A stretch of 64,000 nucleotides of DNA from Pseudanabaena sp. M53BS1SP1A06MG (GTDB lineage: Bacteria; Cyanobacteriota; Cyanobacteriia; Pseudanabaenales; Pseudanabaenaceae). The stretch lies in the NCBI GenBank assembly GCA_020404105.1, contig JADBWH010000076.1:1-64000 (forward strand), in the 5' to 3' direction. The notes beneath the pieces were generated by a model that saw only the letters and a program-made list of their open reading frames with translations, searched no databases and had not been told where the DNA came from. Positions 17,931 to 26,217 of the stretch are shown here, in pieces (positions within the stretch are counted from its first letter, which is position 1; each line of letters opens with the position of its first letter). Both the position numbers and the translations under genes were made by a program.

Positions 17931-19121
17931 TTATCTAGATAGAACTTCAAGGCGCACTGGCGCAACACCAGAAGAAATTAAGCCAATCATGTTTGCTGCG
18001 GCTGTAGAAACATCGATCACGCGACCATGGGCATAGGGACCGCGATCATTAATTCGTACTACTACTGACTGACCATTGTCCATATTCACAACCCTTACCA
18101 AAGTCCCAAATGGCAGGCTAGGATGAGCAGCGGTTAAATCACTCGCATTGAATATTTCACCACTAGCACTGTAATTACCATCAAATCCTGGCCCGTACCA
18201 AGAAGCCATTCCTGTCATTGTGCCAACAATTCGACTATTCAACGTTGGACTGATTACAGAAGTTGTTGCGCGACTCTTGGGGGCGTTAGCAACTTCGGAT
18301 ACGGGATTTGCACCACCAAGCAAGCGTCGCAGTAGGTTGGCTGATTCTAAAACGTTTTCAGACTTATCTTGCTGAGACTCAGGGAAAATCGCCTGTTGGT
18401 CAAACTTTAAAACTGTGCGATCGTCAAATTTAATTACATAGTTGCCATTATTCCAAGCAGGAAGAATTTTGCTGGCATCTAATCCATCACGATTAAGCTG
18501 ATTAATCATTGCAGCAACAGCGGTTGCACGTTCTACAGGATTAGAGGAAGCTAAGAGATAATCAGGACTATCAGTTACTTTTGCTGACTTAGAATTATTG
18601 GAATTAGAGTTATTAAGTTCAGGTTTTGAGGTTTGTACGTCATCAGGTGATTGAATTTCATTAGAAGGAAGCTTCACAAACTCCGAGTTCTTTTTCGTTT
18701 CACCCTTAACTTTGCTCTTGTTCCTTAATGGGCTTGCATTGTCATTAAGAGCATTTTCAGAAATTGGTTGAGATACCTCTGTTGGTGAAGAATTACTTTC
18801 AGATTCAATGTAAGTAACTACAGGGATGCCTCGCACATATACGGTTGCAGCATTCTTACCATTGAGCTTATGAGTGTATATTTTAGCGATCGTTTCATCT
18901 TTACTTCTAGTTAATGCTTGCGATCTTGTTTCGCCTATTTTGATAGTATTCGACTGTGGCGCGGATGGCGAAGATTGTTGTAAAGAAATAGATGTATCAG
19001 TAGTAGTGACTTCTGATTGAGTTCCTGTTTGAGCCTGTGCACTATGGCTAGCAAAACTTGAGATAATCGCAAGAGCTACGACTGAGTTAGAGAGAGTATA
19101 GCTCCAGTTCCAATTAAGCAT
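17931..19121 (-). CDS. rlpA: RlpA-family septal ring/peptidoglycan protein
   Basis: A 396-residue exported protein. A signal peptide (SNSVVALAIISSFASHSAQAQ, cleavage near 31) is followed by a long Ser/Asn/Thr-rich region, a middle segment (about 190-250), and a C-terminal double-psi beta-barrel (about 305-390): GMASWYGPGFDGNYSASGE, LPFGTLVRVVN, RINDRGPYAHGRVIDVS. RlpA proteins are lytic transglycosylases or septum-associated proteins acting on denuded glycan strands. No lipobox Cys is present, so it is probably soluble in the periplasm. The Asp of NDRGP, typical of the active site, is present. It is separated from panC-cmk by a MITE. Confidence 0.9.
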   Translation of the reverse strand: MLNWNWSYTLSNSVVALAIISSFASHSAQAQTGTQSEVTTTDTSISLQQSSPSAPQSNTIKIGETRSQALTRSKDETIAKIYTHKLNGKNAATVYVRGIPVVTYIESESNSSPTEVSQPISENALNDNASPLRNKSKVKGETKKNSEFVKLPSNEIQSPDDVQTSKPELNNSNSNNSKSAKVTDSPDYLLASSNPVERATAVAAMINQLNRDGLDASKILPAWNNGNYVIKFDDRTVLKFDQQAIFPESQQDKSENVLESANLLRRLLGGANPVSEVANAPKSRATTSVISPTLNSRIVGTMTGMASWYGPGFDGNYSASGEIFNASDLTAAHPSLPFGTLVRVVNMDNGQSVVVRINDRGPYAHGRVIDVSTAAANMIGLISSGVAPVRLEVLSR

Positions 19122-19896
19122 AGGTAAAGCAGAAAATGAAGGTAAACGACTGAATTACAAATACTTTTCTCATTTGGGCTTTTACTAGGCTTACTGATAA
19201 GCCTGATAAGCGAAATCAAAAACATATTTTGTAATTTGGAAAAAAGCAATAAAGCTTTTGTTCTTGTCGTTCAGATTAACATGGTTATTCAGAATGGCAA
19301 TAGCTTTTGCCTCAAAGTCTTATTGGGTAAGCTTTTAAGCCATTCTTTCTCATTAAAAATCAAAATTTTGCTTCTTTCTCATTAGAATTCTTTATAAAAA
19401 TGGAACTTTGTGCTCATAATTACTAAAAACGAGTCATAAAAGTATGTCTTTAGATATAGGTGTTTTTGCGCTCAAAAATTTTTTCTATGCATAGAGACTC
19501 AATATACAAGAAAATATCGGGTTAATTAAGGGGATCAAGCAAGTTTTGCCTGTACACAAACCCTATAAAGACATGATCTTGGTAATAAAGTGTCAAAAAT
19601 AGTGATAGATCAACCTCAAGATAGATACAAAAATCGAGTTTATAGAAACTATTTAGGATTAATTATCTAAAAATGTTTGTAATGGGCTAAATCAAGATTT
19701 TTTAGAAAGAAAATTGGGAAACTATATATAAATCATCAAGAAGCTAAGCAAAACATTTACAGCTAAAGTATAAGAATTTCTAATCATAGATTGCAAAATT
19801 TTTAGCAAAATCACCAACAAATTGCGATCTGAACACTAAATTTTGTCCTACAAATATTAAAAATAATGAGATATATATAAAAGAGATATAAAAGAG
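19122..19896. other. 775-bp AT-rich intergenic region
   Basis: No open frame with protein-like character was found on either strand, and no RNA gene was recognised. The stretch is very AT-rich with scattered poly-A/T tracts and no GCGATCGC octamer. It separates rlpA (its promoter must be here, at the left edge) from the 3' end of larE. Its emptiness is unusual for this window, where most gaps are under 300 bp or hold repeats. Confidence 0.5.
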
Positions 19897-19934
19897 GTAA
19901 ATCACATGAGAGTTATAACTCTCATGTGATTTAC
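19897..19934. terminator. 18-bp perfect hairpin at the larE stop
   Basis: The arms gtaaatcacatgagagtt (19897-19914) and aactctcatgtgatttac (19917-19934) are perfectly complementary with a 2-nt centre. The stem includes the larE stop codon (19931-19933). It is probably a terminator or 3'-stabilising stem for larE. Confidence 0.65.
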
Positions 19935-20758
19935 TTTAATTGGTGGATCGCATCATTGAGCTTGCCACTGCGGAAGCCCTCTAAATCTAGGGTAATTGAG
20001 CTAAAGCCATAGTCACGAAGAGCTTGGGTGAATTGAGACATATCAATATTGTTGATGAATTCTCCTAGGCGATCGCTTGATACTTCAATTTTGGCAGTAT
20101 TTCCCATTGAGCGTACCCTAATATCACCTTTCCATCCGATATCTCGTAAATACTGTTCTGCATTGCCCACGCGCCGCAACTTCTCAATCGTAATCTCTTC
20201 ACCATAGGGAAATCGCGAACTTAAGCATGGCTGTGAAGGCTTATCCCACCAGGGCATTTCCAGATATTGCGATAACATGCGGACTTCAATTTTGCTAATA
20301 CCCACTTCTGCCAGAGGCGATCGCACTCCCCTCTCCTTTGCAGCCTGAATTCCTGGACGATAATCCTGTAAGTCATCAGCATTTAAACCATCAACGACAT
20401 AGCCATAGCCCATTGTTTTGGCAAGGGGTTTGAGCGTATCATGCAGTTCACTTTTGCAGAAATAGCAACGATTAATAGGATTAGAGGTGTAATTAGGATT
20501 ATTCATCTCATCAGTTTGAACGATTTGATGTTTGATACCGATAAATTCCGCTTGCACTTTAGCCGCAGCAAGATCCGCAGGTAGTAGGGATGGTGAATTC
20601 GCGGTAATGGCAAGGGCGCGATCGCCTAAAACATCAAAGGCAACTTTGGCAACAAGGGTACTATCGATGCCACCAGAGTAAGCAACAAGCACTTTGGCGG
20701 CTTCATTAAAAATAAGACGTAAGCGATTGAGTTTGTCGGACAATGCAGGATTTAACAT
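19931..20758 (-). CDS. larE: ATP-dependent sacrificial sulfur transferase LarE
   Basis: A 275-residue PP-loop protein. LVAYSGGIDSTLVAKVA (residues 24-40) is the ATP-pyrophosphatase loop, NRCYFCKSEL carries Cys98 and Cys101, and SQPCLSSRFPYG carries Cys178, which aligns with the sacrificial cysteine of LarE from Lactobacillus. LarE gives sulfur to nicotinic-acid-derived P2CMN during synthesis of the nickel-pincer nucleotide cofactor. No larB, larC or lactate-racemase-like gene is seen in the window, so the pathway partner is elsewhere or the protein serves another thiolation. A kptA remnant flanks its 5' end. Confidence 0.92.
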   Translation of the reverse strand: MLNPALSDKLNRLRLIFNEAAKVLVAYSGGIDSTLVAKVAFDVLGDRALAITANSPSLLPADLAAAKVQAEFIGIKHQIVQTDEMNNPNYTSNPINRCYFCKSELHDTLKPLAKTMGYGYVVDGLNADDLQDYRPGIQAAKERGVRSPLAEVGISKIEVRMLSQYLEMPWWDKPSQPCLSSRFPYGEEITIEKLRRVGNAEQYLRDIGWKGDIRVRSMGNTAKIEVSSDRLGEFINNIDMSQFTQALRDYGFSSITLDLEGFRSGKLNDAIHQLK

Positions 20759-20776
20759 AAAAACTATTGATGTAGA

Positions 20777-20974
20777 TTGTTTAATATTTTGGCATCACTT
20801 TTTGAACAGGTCATCAGTAATCGGGCTACGGCAAAAAGGGTGGGACAGAGACATGGTAAGCCTGTGGTATTTGAGGTAAATGCGGCGGCAATGTCCAAAG
20901 ATGGCTATGTTTTTTACTGTTCTACCAATCAGGTTTGGCTGGTAGATCGTGTTCCACAAGAATACTTAAAATAA
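20777..20974 (+). pseudogene. RNA 2'-phosphotransferase (KptA/Tpt1) C-terminal remnant
   Basis: A 65-codon frame whose ISNRATAKRVGQRHGKPVVF and DGYVFYCSTNQVWLVDRVP segments match the C-terminal half of KptA/Tpt1, the NAD-dependent enzyme that removes splice-junction 2'-phosphates and ADP-ribosylates nucleic acids. The family is about 180 residues, and the N-terminal two thirds are absent: the sequence upstream is the start of larE. The fragment retains VGQRHGKP but lacks the N-terminal catalytic Arg-His region. A truncated family B MITE end lies 47 bp downstream, hinting at a rearrangement here. Confidence 0.8.
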
Positions 20975-21020
20975 GGCGTGGGTATTACATACGCCTTATT
21001 TGAGTGGTCAATTTTAAATA

Positions 21021-21045
21021 ACGTGAGTTCGGGATAATTTGAAAC
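21021..21045. repeat. Truncated end of MITE family B
   Basis: Only the first 25 bases, starting ACGTGAGTTCGGGATAAT and continuing TTGAAAC, match the family B end; the following sequence is unrelated. It is a solo end left by deletion or incomplete transposition, next to the kptA remnant. Confidence 0.7.
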
Positions 21046-21121
21046 TTATCGTGGGTAAGCCGCACTATATACACTTTCAAAAGAGGATTGAAAACTAGCC
21101 CATAATCCATTCAGAAATCAA

Positions 21122-22339
21122 CTAATTTCTGAAGTTAGCAGGGTCTTGATCACGACGATGCTTAAAAGGAATGGGATCGCCTTGCCGATCGCCTACTAGG
21201 ACTGCCGTCTTTTCCAAAGCTTCGCGTAGACGTTTGGCTGCATAAATAGACATATCGCGAGGTACACTAATGCGATCGCGTAAATACCTCAAAGCGACAT
21301 CAGAACCAGACGGAGGAATGCAATCTGTACCTTTAATCATATTCGTCAAAGCACAACGTAGAGCCTCATCTAATAAGCGATCGTCCATAGGATTAACTCG
21401 AATAATATTATGACGATGTTTAATTACACGATGGATAGCTTCTTCGCGTGAGTTTTCGGGTTCAGGATAATTAACATCTGGTAAACCAAACCAAGAACCA
21501 TGATCAACTCTTGCTTTATTGATCAGCATTTGCGGTTCTCCATTTTCCCAGCAACCTCCCATTTGTGGCGGTAGATCATGGGCATGGGTATGGAAATCGC
21601 TCTGAGTTCCTCGATAGGTAGCACGACTTTCCATCGCATCAAACCATGCCGCCATACGAGGATTCTCTTCTCGCAGGGAATAACCTTTGTAGTAATACAA
21701 ACTAGCATTCATGCGCTCGACATAAGGCGTAAAAATAACATCGGCAGTACCAAAGTCATCCAAAAAGTAAGGACTAGATGTACTACCTAAAACCTCTTCC
21801 ACTTTTTGGATCACTTCGATAAATTGCTCACGATTAGTCCGTTCTTGACGTAGAGACATCATCGGACGGCAGAGCCATTCGCACCATGCCCTAAATAAAA
21901 TGCGTTCTAATCTCCTAATTTGAATCACATGAGGATCAAGCATTCCATAACCAAGTGACCCAAAAACCTGTTCCAAAGCGATTAGAATATCATCACTTTC
22001 AGTAATTAAACGTCCATCAATCTCGATCGCAGGTAACATTCCCGATGGGACTTTCCTTTTGTACCAACTTTCCTTATCGCCATAGCAAAACATGGTAACT
22101 TTTTCGATGCGATAGGGAATCTGTTTCTCTTCTAGCCACAGCCAAACTTTTTGACAGTAGGGACACCATGCATGGTTATCACGGTAGAGCGTCACACATA
22201 CATCATTTTCCGAATGCCCAAATAGGCGCAACTTCGACTGTGCATTAGTAAGTCCATTAACATAATCTATTTGAAAATTCGTCAGAGATTCTAGTTCTGC
22301 CCAAGTTAAAGGATCAATATTCATAGGAGCGCTTATCAT
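21122..22339 (-). CDS. Glutathione S-transferase family protein
   Basis: A 405-residue protein with a thioredoxin-fold GST N-terminal domain from about 47: [20 protein letters not shown] with a CPYC redox motif near 59-62, [12 protein letters not shown] (cis-Pro site) and [11 protein letters not shown] helical C-terminal GST domain follows (about 135-245), then an extra 150-residue C-terminal region with no recognised domain. The length is nearly twice that of a usual GST. A CPYC active site points to a glutaredoxin-like or omega/Xi-type activity (inference). The start could also be Met6. A family A MITE lies 36 bp upstream, in the promoter region. Confidence 0.85.
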   Translation of the reverse strand: MISAPMNIDPLTWAELESLTNFQIDYVNGLTNAQSKLRLFGHSENDVCVTLYRDNHAWCPYCQKVWLWLEEKQIPYRIEKVTMFCYGDKESWYKRKVPSGMLPAIEIDGRLITESDDILIALEQVFGSLGYGMLDPHVIQIRRLERILFRAWCEWLCRPMMSLRQERTNREQFIEVIQKVEEVLGSTSSPYFLDDFGTADVIFTPYVERMNASLYYYKGYSLREENPRMAAWFDAMESRATYRGTQSDFHTHAHDLPPQMGGCWENGEPQMLINKARVDHGSWFGLPDVNYPEPENSREEAIHRVIKHRHNIIRVNPMDDRLLDEALRCALTNMIKGTDCIPPSGSDVALRYLRDRISVPRDMSIYAAKRLREALEKTAVLVGDRQGDPIPFKHRRDQDPANFRN

Positions 22340-22375
22340 GATCGCTACTTAGTATAGCGTTTTGCAACCATTAGT

Positions 22376-22465
22376 TAGGAATACCTTGGGTAGATGTGGT
22401 GCGGGCTTCGCCCGCACCACATCTACCTCAATCCTAAGAAATTCGTTCGGTTTGCGTAAGTCCTA
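22376..22465. repeat. MITE family A, copy 3, inverted (90 bp)
   Basis: Inverted relative to copies 1 and 2. tgcgtaagtccta is intact at 22453-22465, whereas the other end (tagga at 22376) has lost most of the 13-bp repeat. The central stem gtagatgtggtgcgggc with its complement is intact, loop TTC. It lies immediately upstream of the GST gene. Confidence 0.8.
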
Positions 22466-22513
22466 CTCTGTAAATTTAAGTATCTCGAAATAATTAAAAT
22501 CCTAAACCAGAAC

Positions 22514-22542
22514 GTAGGTCGTCCGCTTAGCGGACGACCTAC
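22514..22542. repeat. GC-rich 14-bp perfect palindrome
   Basis: gtaggtcgtccgct (22514-22527) pairs with agcggacgacctac (22529-22542). It stands out from AT-rich surroundings and resembles the GC-rich hairpins at 43369-43421 and 56776-56819 in form but not in sequence. It is not followed by a T-run. Confidence 0.6.
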
Positions 22543-22793
22543 ATAAGTTATTGCCTTTTGCTGGATCTTGAAAAGGCAATTGTTTGTTAATAAAATTACA
22601 ATCTTGTCCTTAATGTGCTGAAAAATCACTATAAATAACTGACTTTTTCTTGTTTTGGCAAAGCCCTATTAGTGAGACCATAAGCCATCTTCAATCAATC
22701 TAAATTCTCCTAAGTCGTCATTTAGTGTACTTCATTCTTCACCAAACTTAAAAATCTAAAAATTGCGGATCCACTTCACAGGTTAATCATAAT

Positions 22794-23795
22794 ATGGGCA
22801 ATTCAGAACATTTGGCTATACTGAAGCAAGGGGTAGCGAACTGGAATCTTTGGCGGCTCGAAAATCCTGAAATTATTCCTAATTTAAGTGGTACTAACTT
22901 GAGAAGAGCTAATCTCCGTGAGGCAGATTTAAGCGGAGTGAATCTACGTTGGACAAACCTTAGCAATGCAAATTTATTAGGTGCTAATTTGAGTGGCTCT
23001 GACCTAGTTAAAGCTAATTTGCGAGAAGCAGACTTGTACAAAGCCAACCTCAAAGATGCAGAAGTTAGTGGCGCTCATTTGAACAAAGCTCACTTACGCC
23101 AAGCTTGTTTACAAAGATGTGATTTGAGTTTAGCTAATCTCAATGGAGCTGATCTCACAGAAGTTTCTTTTACATGTGCTAATTTGAGTGGAGCAGATTT
23201 AGAAGCGAGTGAGTTAAGAAATGCGGATTTAAGTGAGACCAATCTCAGTAATGCGATTTTGAGTAATGTCAATCTTGCAAATGCAGATTTAAGACGTAGT
23301 GATTTAACTAACGCTAATTTGGAATTCGCTGATCTAAGTAATGCAAATTTGTCGGATGCCAAGCTGAGTGAAGCTAACTTCAGAAACTCCAATTTACAAG
23401 AATGCGATCTGAGTAATGCCACAATCAATCAAGCTAACTTAAGCTATGCCAATTTGACTGATGCAATTCTCAGTAATGCCAATCTAAGCAATGCTAATTT
23501 GAGTAATACTAATCTTAAAAATGCGATTTTGAGTAATGCAATTTTGAGCAATTCCGATTTAAGTTATAGCAATTTAGAAGATACAATTTTAAGTGACGCT
23601 ATTCTGAGTAATGCTAATTTAAGTGGAGCAGCTTTAAATGGAGCACAGTTAATTTCTGCTAAATTAGATGCGGCTTTTTTAATTGGTACTAATTTAGTAA
23701 AGGCAAACTTACGATTAGCTAATCTCAATGGAGTCAGCTTATCCGAAGCAAAATTATTTGGTACAATTATGCCCGATGGTTCTGTTCAGAATTAG
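22794..23795 (+). CDS. Pentapeptide repeat protein
   Basis: A 333-residue protein made almost entirely of A(N/D)LxxA pentapeptides from about residue 35 to the end (for example SNANLSNANLSNTNLKNAIL). These form a right-handed quadrilateral beta-helix. The N-terminus (LKQGVANWNLWRLENPEIIPN) is a capping segment common in cyanobacterial members. There is no signal peptide or membrane segment, so it is probably cytoplasmic. The role is unknown; some members mimic DNA and bind gyrase, but most cyanobacterial ones are uncharacterised. Shadow frames on the opposite strand are caused by the repeat codons. Confidence 0.93.
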   Translation: MGNSEHLAILKQGVANWNLWRLENPEIIPNLSGTNLRRANLREADLSGVNLRWTNLSNANLLGANLSGSDLVKANLREADLYKANLKDAEVSGAHLNKAHLRQACLQRCDLSLANLNGADLTEVSFTCANLSGADLEASELRNADLSETNLSNAILSNVNLANADLRRSDLTNANLEFADLSNANLSDAKLSEANFRNSNLQECDLSNATINQANLSYANLTDAILSNANLSNANLSNTNLKNAILSNAILSNSDLSYSNLEDTILSDAILSNANLSGAALNGAQLISAKLDAAFLIGTNLVKANLRLANLNGVSLSEAKLFGTIMPDGSVQN

Positions 23796-24001
23796 GTTTG
23801 TATTACAGCTCTTTGCGCTTAATTAAAACTCAAAAATATTTCTGTACTACTCAAAGACTCAATAGGTTGTATCAGTTCAAATTTTTAGTATTGTGGTTCT
23901 CAAAGGAGTGCGTACTCATTTGAAAACATAAAAATAATGCTAGTGAGGGGTTTGAGTTTTCATTTTGCCGTAGGCAAAATGAAAATTGCAATATGTAGTT
24001 G
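23796..24001. other. Short intergenic region with an inverted repeat
   Basis: The 3' flank of both the pentapeptide gene and the convergent response-regulator kinase gene. It contains a stem, gttttcattttgcc/ggcaaaatgaaaa (about 23956-23983), that could terminate either gene. Nothing else was recognised. Confidence 0.45.
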
Positions 24002-25216
24002 CTATGCAATCGGCAAAGTAAACCAGAATCGCGATCCTTCATTTGGCTCACCAAGCACTCCAATGACACCACTATGAGCTTGGACTATTTGGCGACAAAT
24101 ATACAGCCCTAAACCAAGACTTAGCGATTTCCGATTTAGTTGATTCTGTCTTTTCCCTTGGGCATATAGTTCAAAGAGATGTTCACTTTGCTCACTACTC
24201 ATGCCGACACCATTATCAGCAACCTCGCAAAGCATCATATTTTCATCATTAATCTGTGCTGAAATGGTCAACTTAAGATTGGGTGGATTATGTTTAATTG
24301 CATTCGCAATCAAATTTTGAAAGACTCTACAAATATGAGCAGGATCAATCATCACGGGAGGTAAATTAGATGGAACTTGAAGCACTATTTCTGTCTCTTC
24401 TTTCTCTAGAATTCCCTGGAGATCATTGAGAGAATCTTGAATCACGGTGCTAATCATCACAGGCTTAGGGTGAGTTATAATCCCGTGGACATCATTGATA
24501 TGAGACTCTAGTAGAGAATTAATAAGCGCTAATTGGCGATCGCCACTTTGGCGCATCCGTTCTAGCGTTGTTTTGGGCAAAAGAATATGATTCTCATAGG
24601 TATTGCCAGTTTGCATCAAATGCTCAAGCACCATAATCAATCCCGTAACAGGATTGCGTAAGTCATGGGAAACTGCATGGAGAAAAATGGTGAGTGCTTC
24701 TTCCGCACGCTTGCGTTCTGTAATTTCTGATTGCAGTTCAATATTTTGTAGTTCAATAGTTTGACGTTGTTTGGCAATCATTAAATGGGTACGAATTCGT
24801 ACTAGGACTTCCTCATGCTCAAAAGGCTTTGTTATATAGTCCACAGCACCCATGGACAAGCCACGCACCTTATCTACTGTTTCTGAAAGTGCCGTCATAA
24901 AGATAATGGGTATCTTCTCTGTTTCAATATTTGCCTTGAGCCGTTGGCAAGTTTCAAATCCATCAATTCCAGGCATCATCACATCTAGCAGAATTAAATC
25001 TGGTTTTACGTATTTAATTTGCTCGATCGCACTTTCGCCATCAGTTGCGACTAACACCCGCAGCCCTACATCTCGCAGCAAGTTTACTAATACACTTAAG
25101 TTAGTGGGATTGTCATCTACAACTAGGACACAGCCTTCTAGCGCATGACAATTGGGAAGTTCGATAGTTTTATCGTATAGATTTAACAAGTGCTCACTCA
25201 TAAAGTTAATTAACAA
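24002..25216 (-). CDS. Response regulator-histidine kinase hybrid (REC-HisKA-HATPase)
   Basis: A 404-residue cytoplasmic hybrid kinase of the order common in cyanobacteria. The receiver domain (about 28-145) has LDVMMPGIDGFETC with the phospho-acceptor Asp; a short coiled coil (about 150-172) follows; HisKA has FLHAVSHDLRNPVTGL with the acceptor His near 184; the ATPase has NLIANAIKHNPPN (N box), CEVADNGVGMS (G1) and LGLGLYICRQIVQAHSG (G2). There is no sensor domain, so input probably arrives through the receiver from another kinase. No partner gene adjoins. Confidence 0.93.
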   Translation of the reverse strand: MLINFMSEHLLNLYDKTIELPNCHALEGCVLVVDDNPTNLSVLVNLLRDVGLRVLVATDGESAIEQIKYVKPDLILLDVMMPGIDGFETCQRLKANIETEKIPIIFMTALSETVDKVRGLSMGAVDYITKPFEHEEVLVRIRTHLMIAKQRQTIELQNIELQSEITERKRAEEALTIFLHAVSHDLRNPVTGLIMVLEHLMQTGNTYENHILLPKTTLERMRQSGDRQLALINSLLESHINDVHGIITHPKPVMISTVIQDSLNDLQGILEKEETEIVLQVPSNLPPVMIDPAHICRVFQNLIANAIKHNPPNLKLTISAQINDENMMLCEVADNGVGMSSEQSEHLFELYAQGKRQNQLNRKSLSLGLGLYICRQIVQAHSGVIGVLGEPNEGSRFWFTLPIA

Positions 25217-25671
25217 CTAAGTTATTGCAGCTAGTAATTCCTAATCAAAGGTTTAAGACACATCCAAAATCACATTTGTTATTCTGTCAGTCAACCCGAA
25301 GCATTTGAAAATGATCACTTTCAGTATCAAAAAAAGTTTGTACTTCATATTCTGGAGAGATTTTCTTTTTAGAAGAGCATTGAAATTTTTGGAACAGAAT
25401 ACTTTGATTATAATGTCTGTACTGATTAATCGATTAATTTACAGCCATTTGACAATCTCCTGTTGTAAAACATCGTAAATAACTAGGCTAAACTGATATC
25501 TTTGGATCGCAGATTGAATAAATCTTTTGTAAAAAATTTTCATAAATAGGTAAACTTACTGCTAGCCACAAGTGGTGTTATGAAAATCCGATGTTTAAGC
25601 TTATCATTCCTCTCTAACACCGCATAAATTTGGGTTTAAAATTGTAGATAGTTAAGTGAAAGCGATCATAT
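25217..25671. other. 455-bp intergenic region between divergent genes
   Basis: Promoter region of the response-regulator kinase (minus) and ispF (plus). No gene, repeat family member or RNA was recognised. Confidence 0.4.
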
Positions 25672-26154
25672 ATGAATATACGCATTGGCAATGGTTATGA
25701 TCTCCATCGACTCGTCAGCGATCGCCGACTGATCCTTGGTGGTGTCGAGATACCCTATGAGAAAGGACTACTGGGACATAGCGATGCCGATGTATTAACC
25801 CATGCGATCATGGATGCCATGCTAGGAGCACTTGCCCTCGGTGATATTGGGCATTATTTTCCACCCTCTGATCCCAAATGGGCAGGAGCCGATAGCATCA
25901 TGCTATTGCAACAGGTTCAGCAGTTAATTGGCTCACAAGGTTGGCACGTGAATAATCTTGATGCCATGGTAATTGCGGAAGCTCCTAAACTCAAACCCCA
26001 TATTAAAGTAATGCGTGATCGCCTGTCGCAAGCGATGAATTTACCCATAGATTGCATCAGTATCAAAGCCACTACCAATGAGGGACAGGATGCGATTGGA
26101 CAAAAGGAGGCGATCGCAGTTCATGCAGTCGTGTTGCTAGTTAAAGGTGAGTAG
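25672..26154 (+). CDS. ispF: 2-C-methyl-D-erythritol 2,4-cyclodiphosphate synthase
   Basis: A 160-residue MEP-pathway enzyme that cyclises CDP-methylerythritol 2-phosphate, supplying isoprenoids for carotenoids, chlorophyll phytol and quinones. Metal-binding GYDLHRLV (Asp10, His12) and [19 protein letters not shown] with a second metal His near 44 are present, as is the C-terminal [22 protein letters not shown]. It is full length. It is followed by a peptide-binding protein gene 63 bp on, in the same direction. Confidence 0.98.
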   Translation: MNIRIGNGYDLHRLVSDRRLILGGVEIPYEKGLLGHSDADVLTHAIMDAMLGALALGDIGHYFPPSDPKWAGADSIMLLQQVQQLIGSQGWHVNNLDAMVIAEAPKLKPHIKVMRDRLSQAMNLPIDCISIKATTNEGQDAIGQKEAIAVHAVVLLVKGE

Positions 26155-26217
26155 CTATTAGCCGTTAGCTATTGGCTTTTAGCTTGTTGAGGTAAGAGTT
26201 TTATTTTTTGAGGAAAG

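Noticed and set aside
23090-23428. 112-codon minus-strand frame inside the pentapeptide gene
   Set aside because: Artefact of the regular pentapeptide codons read backwards (Leu/Ala/Lys-rich).
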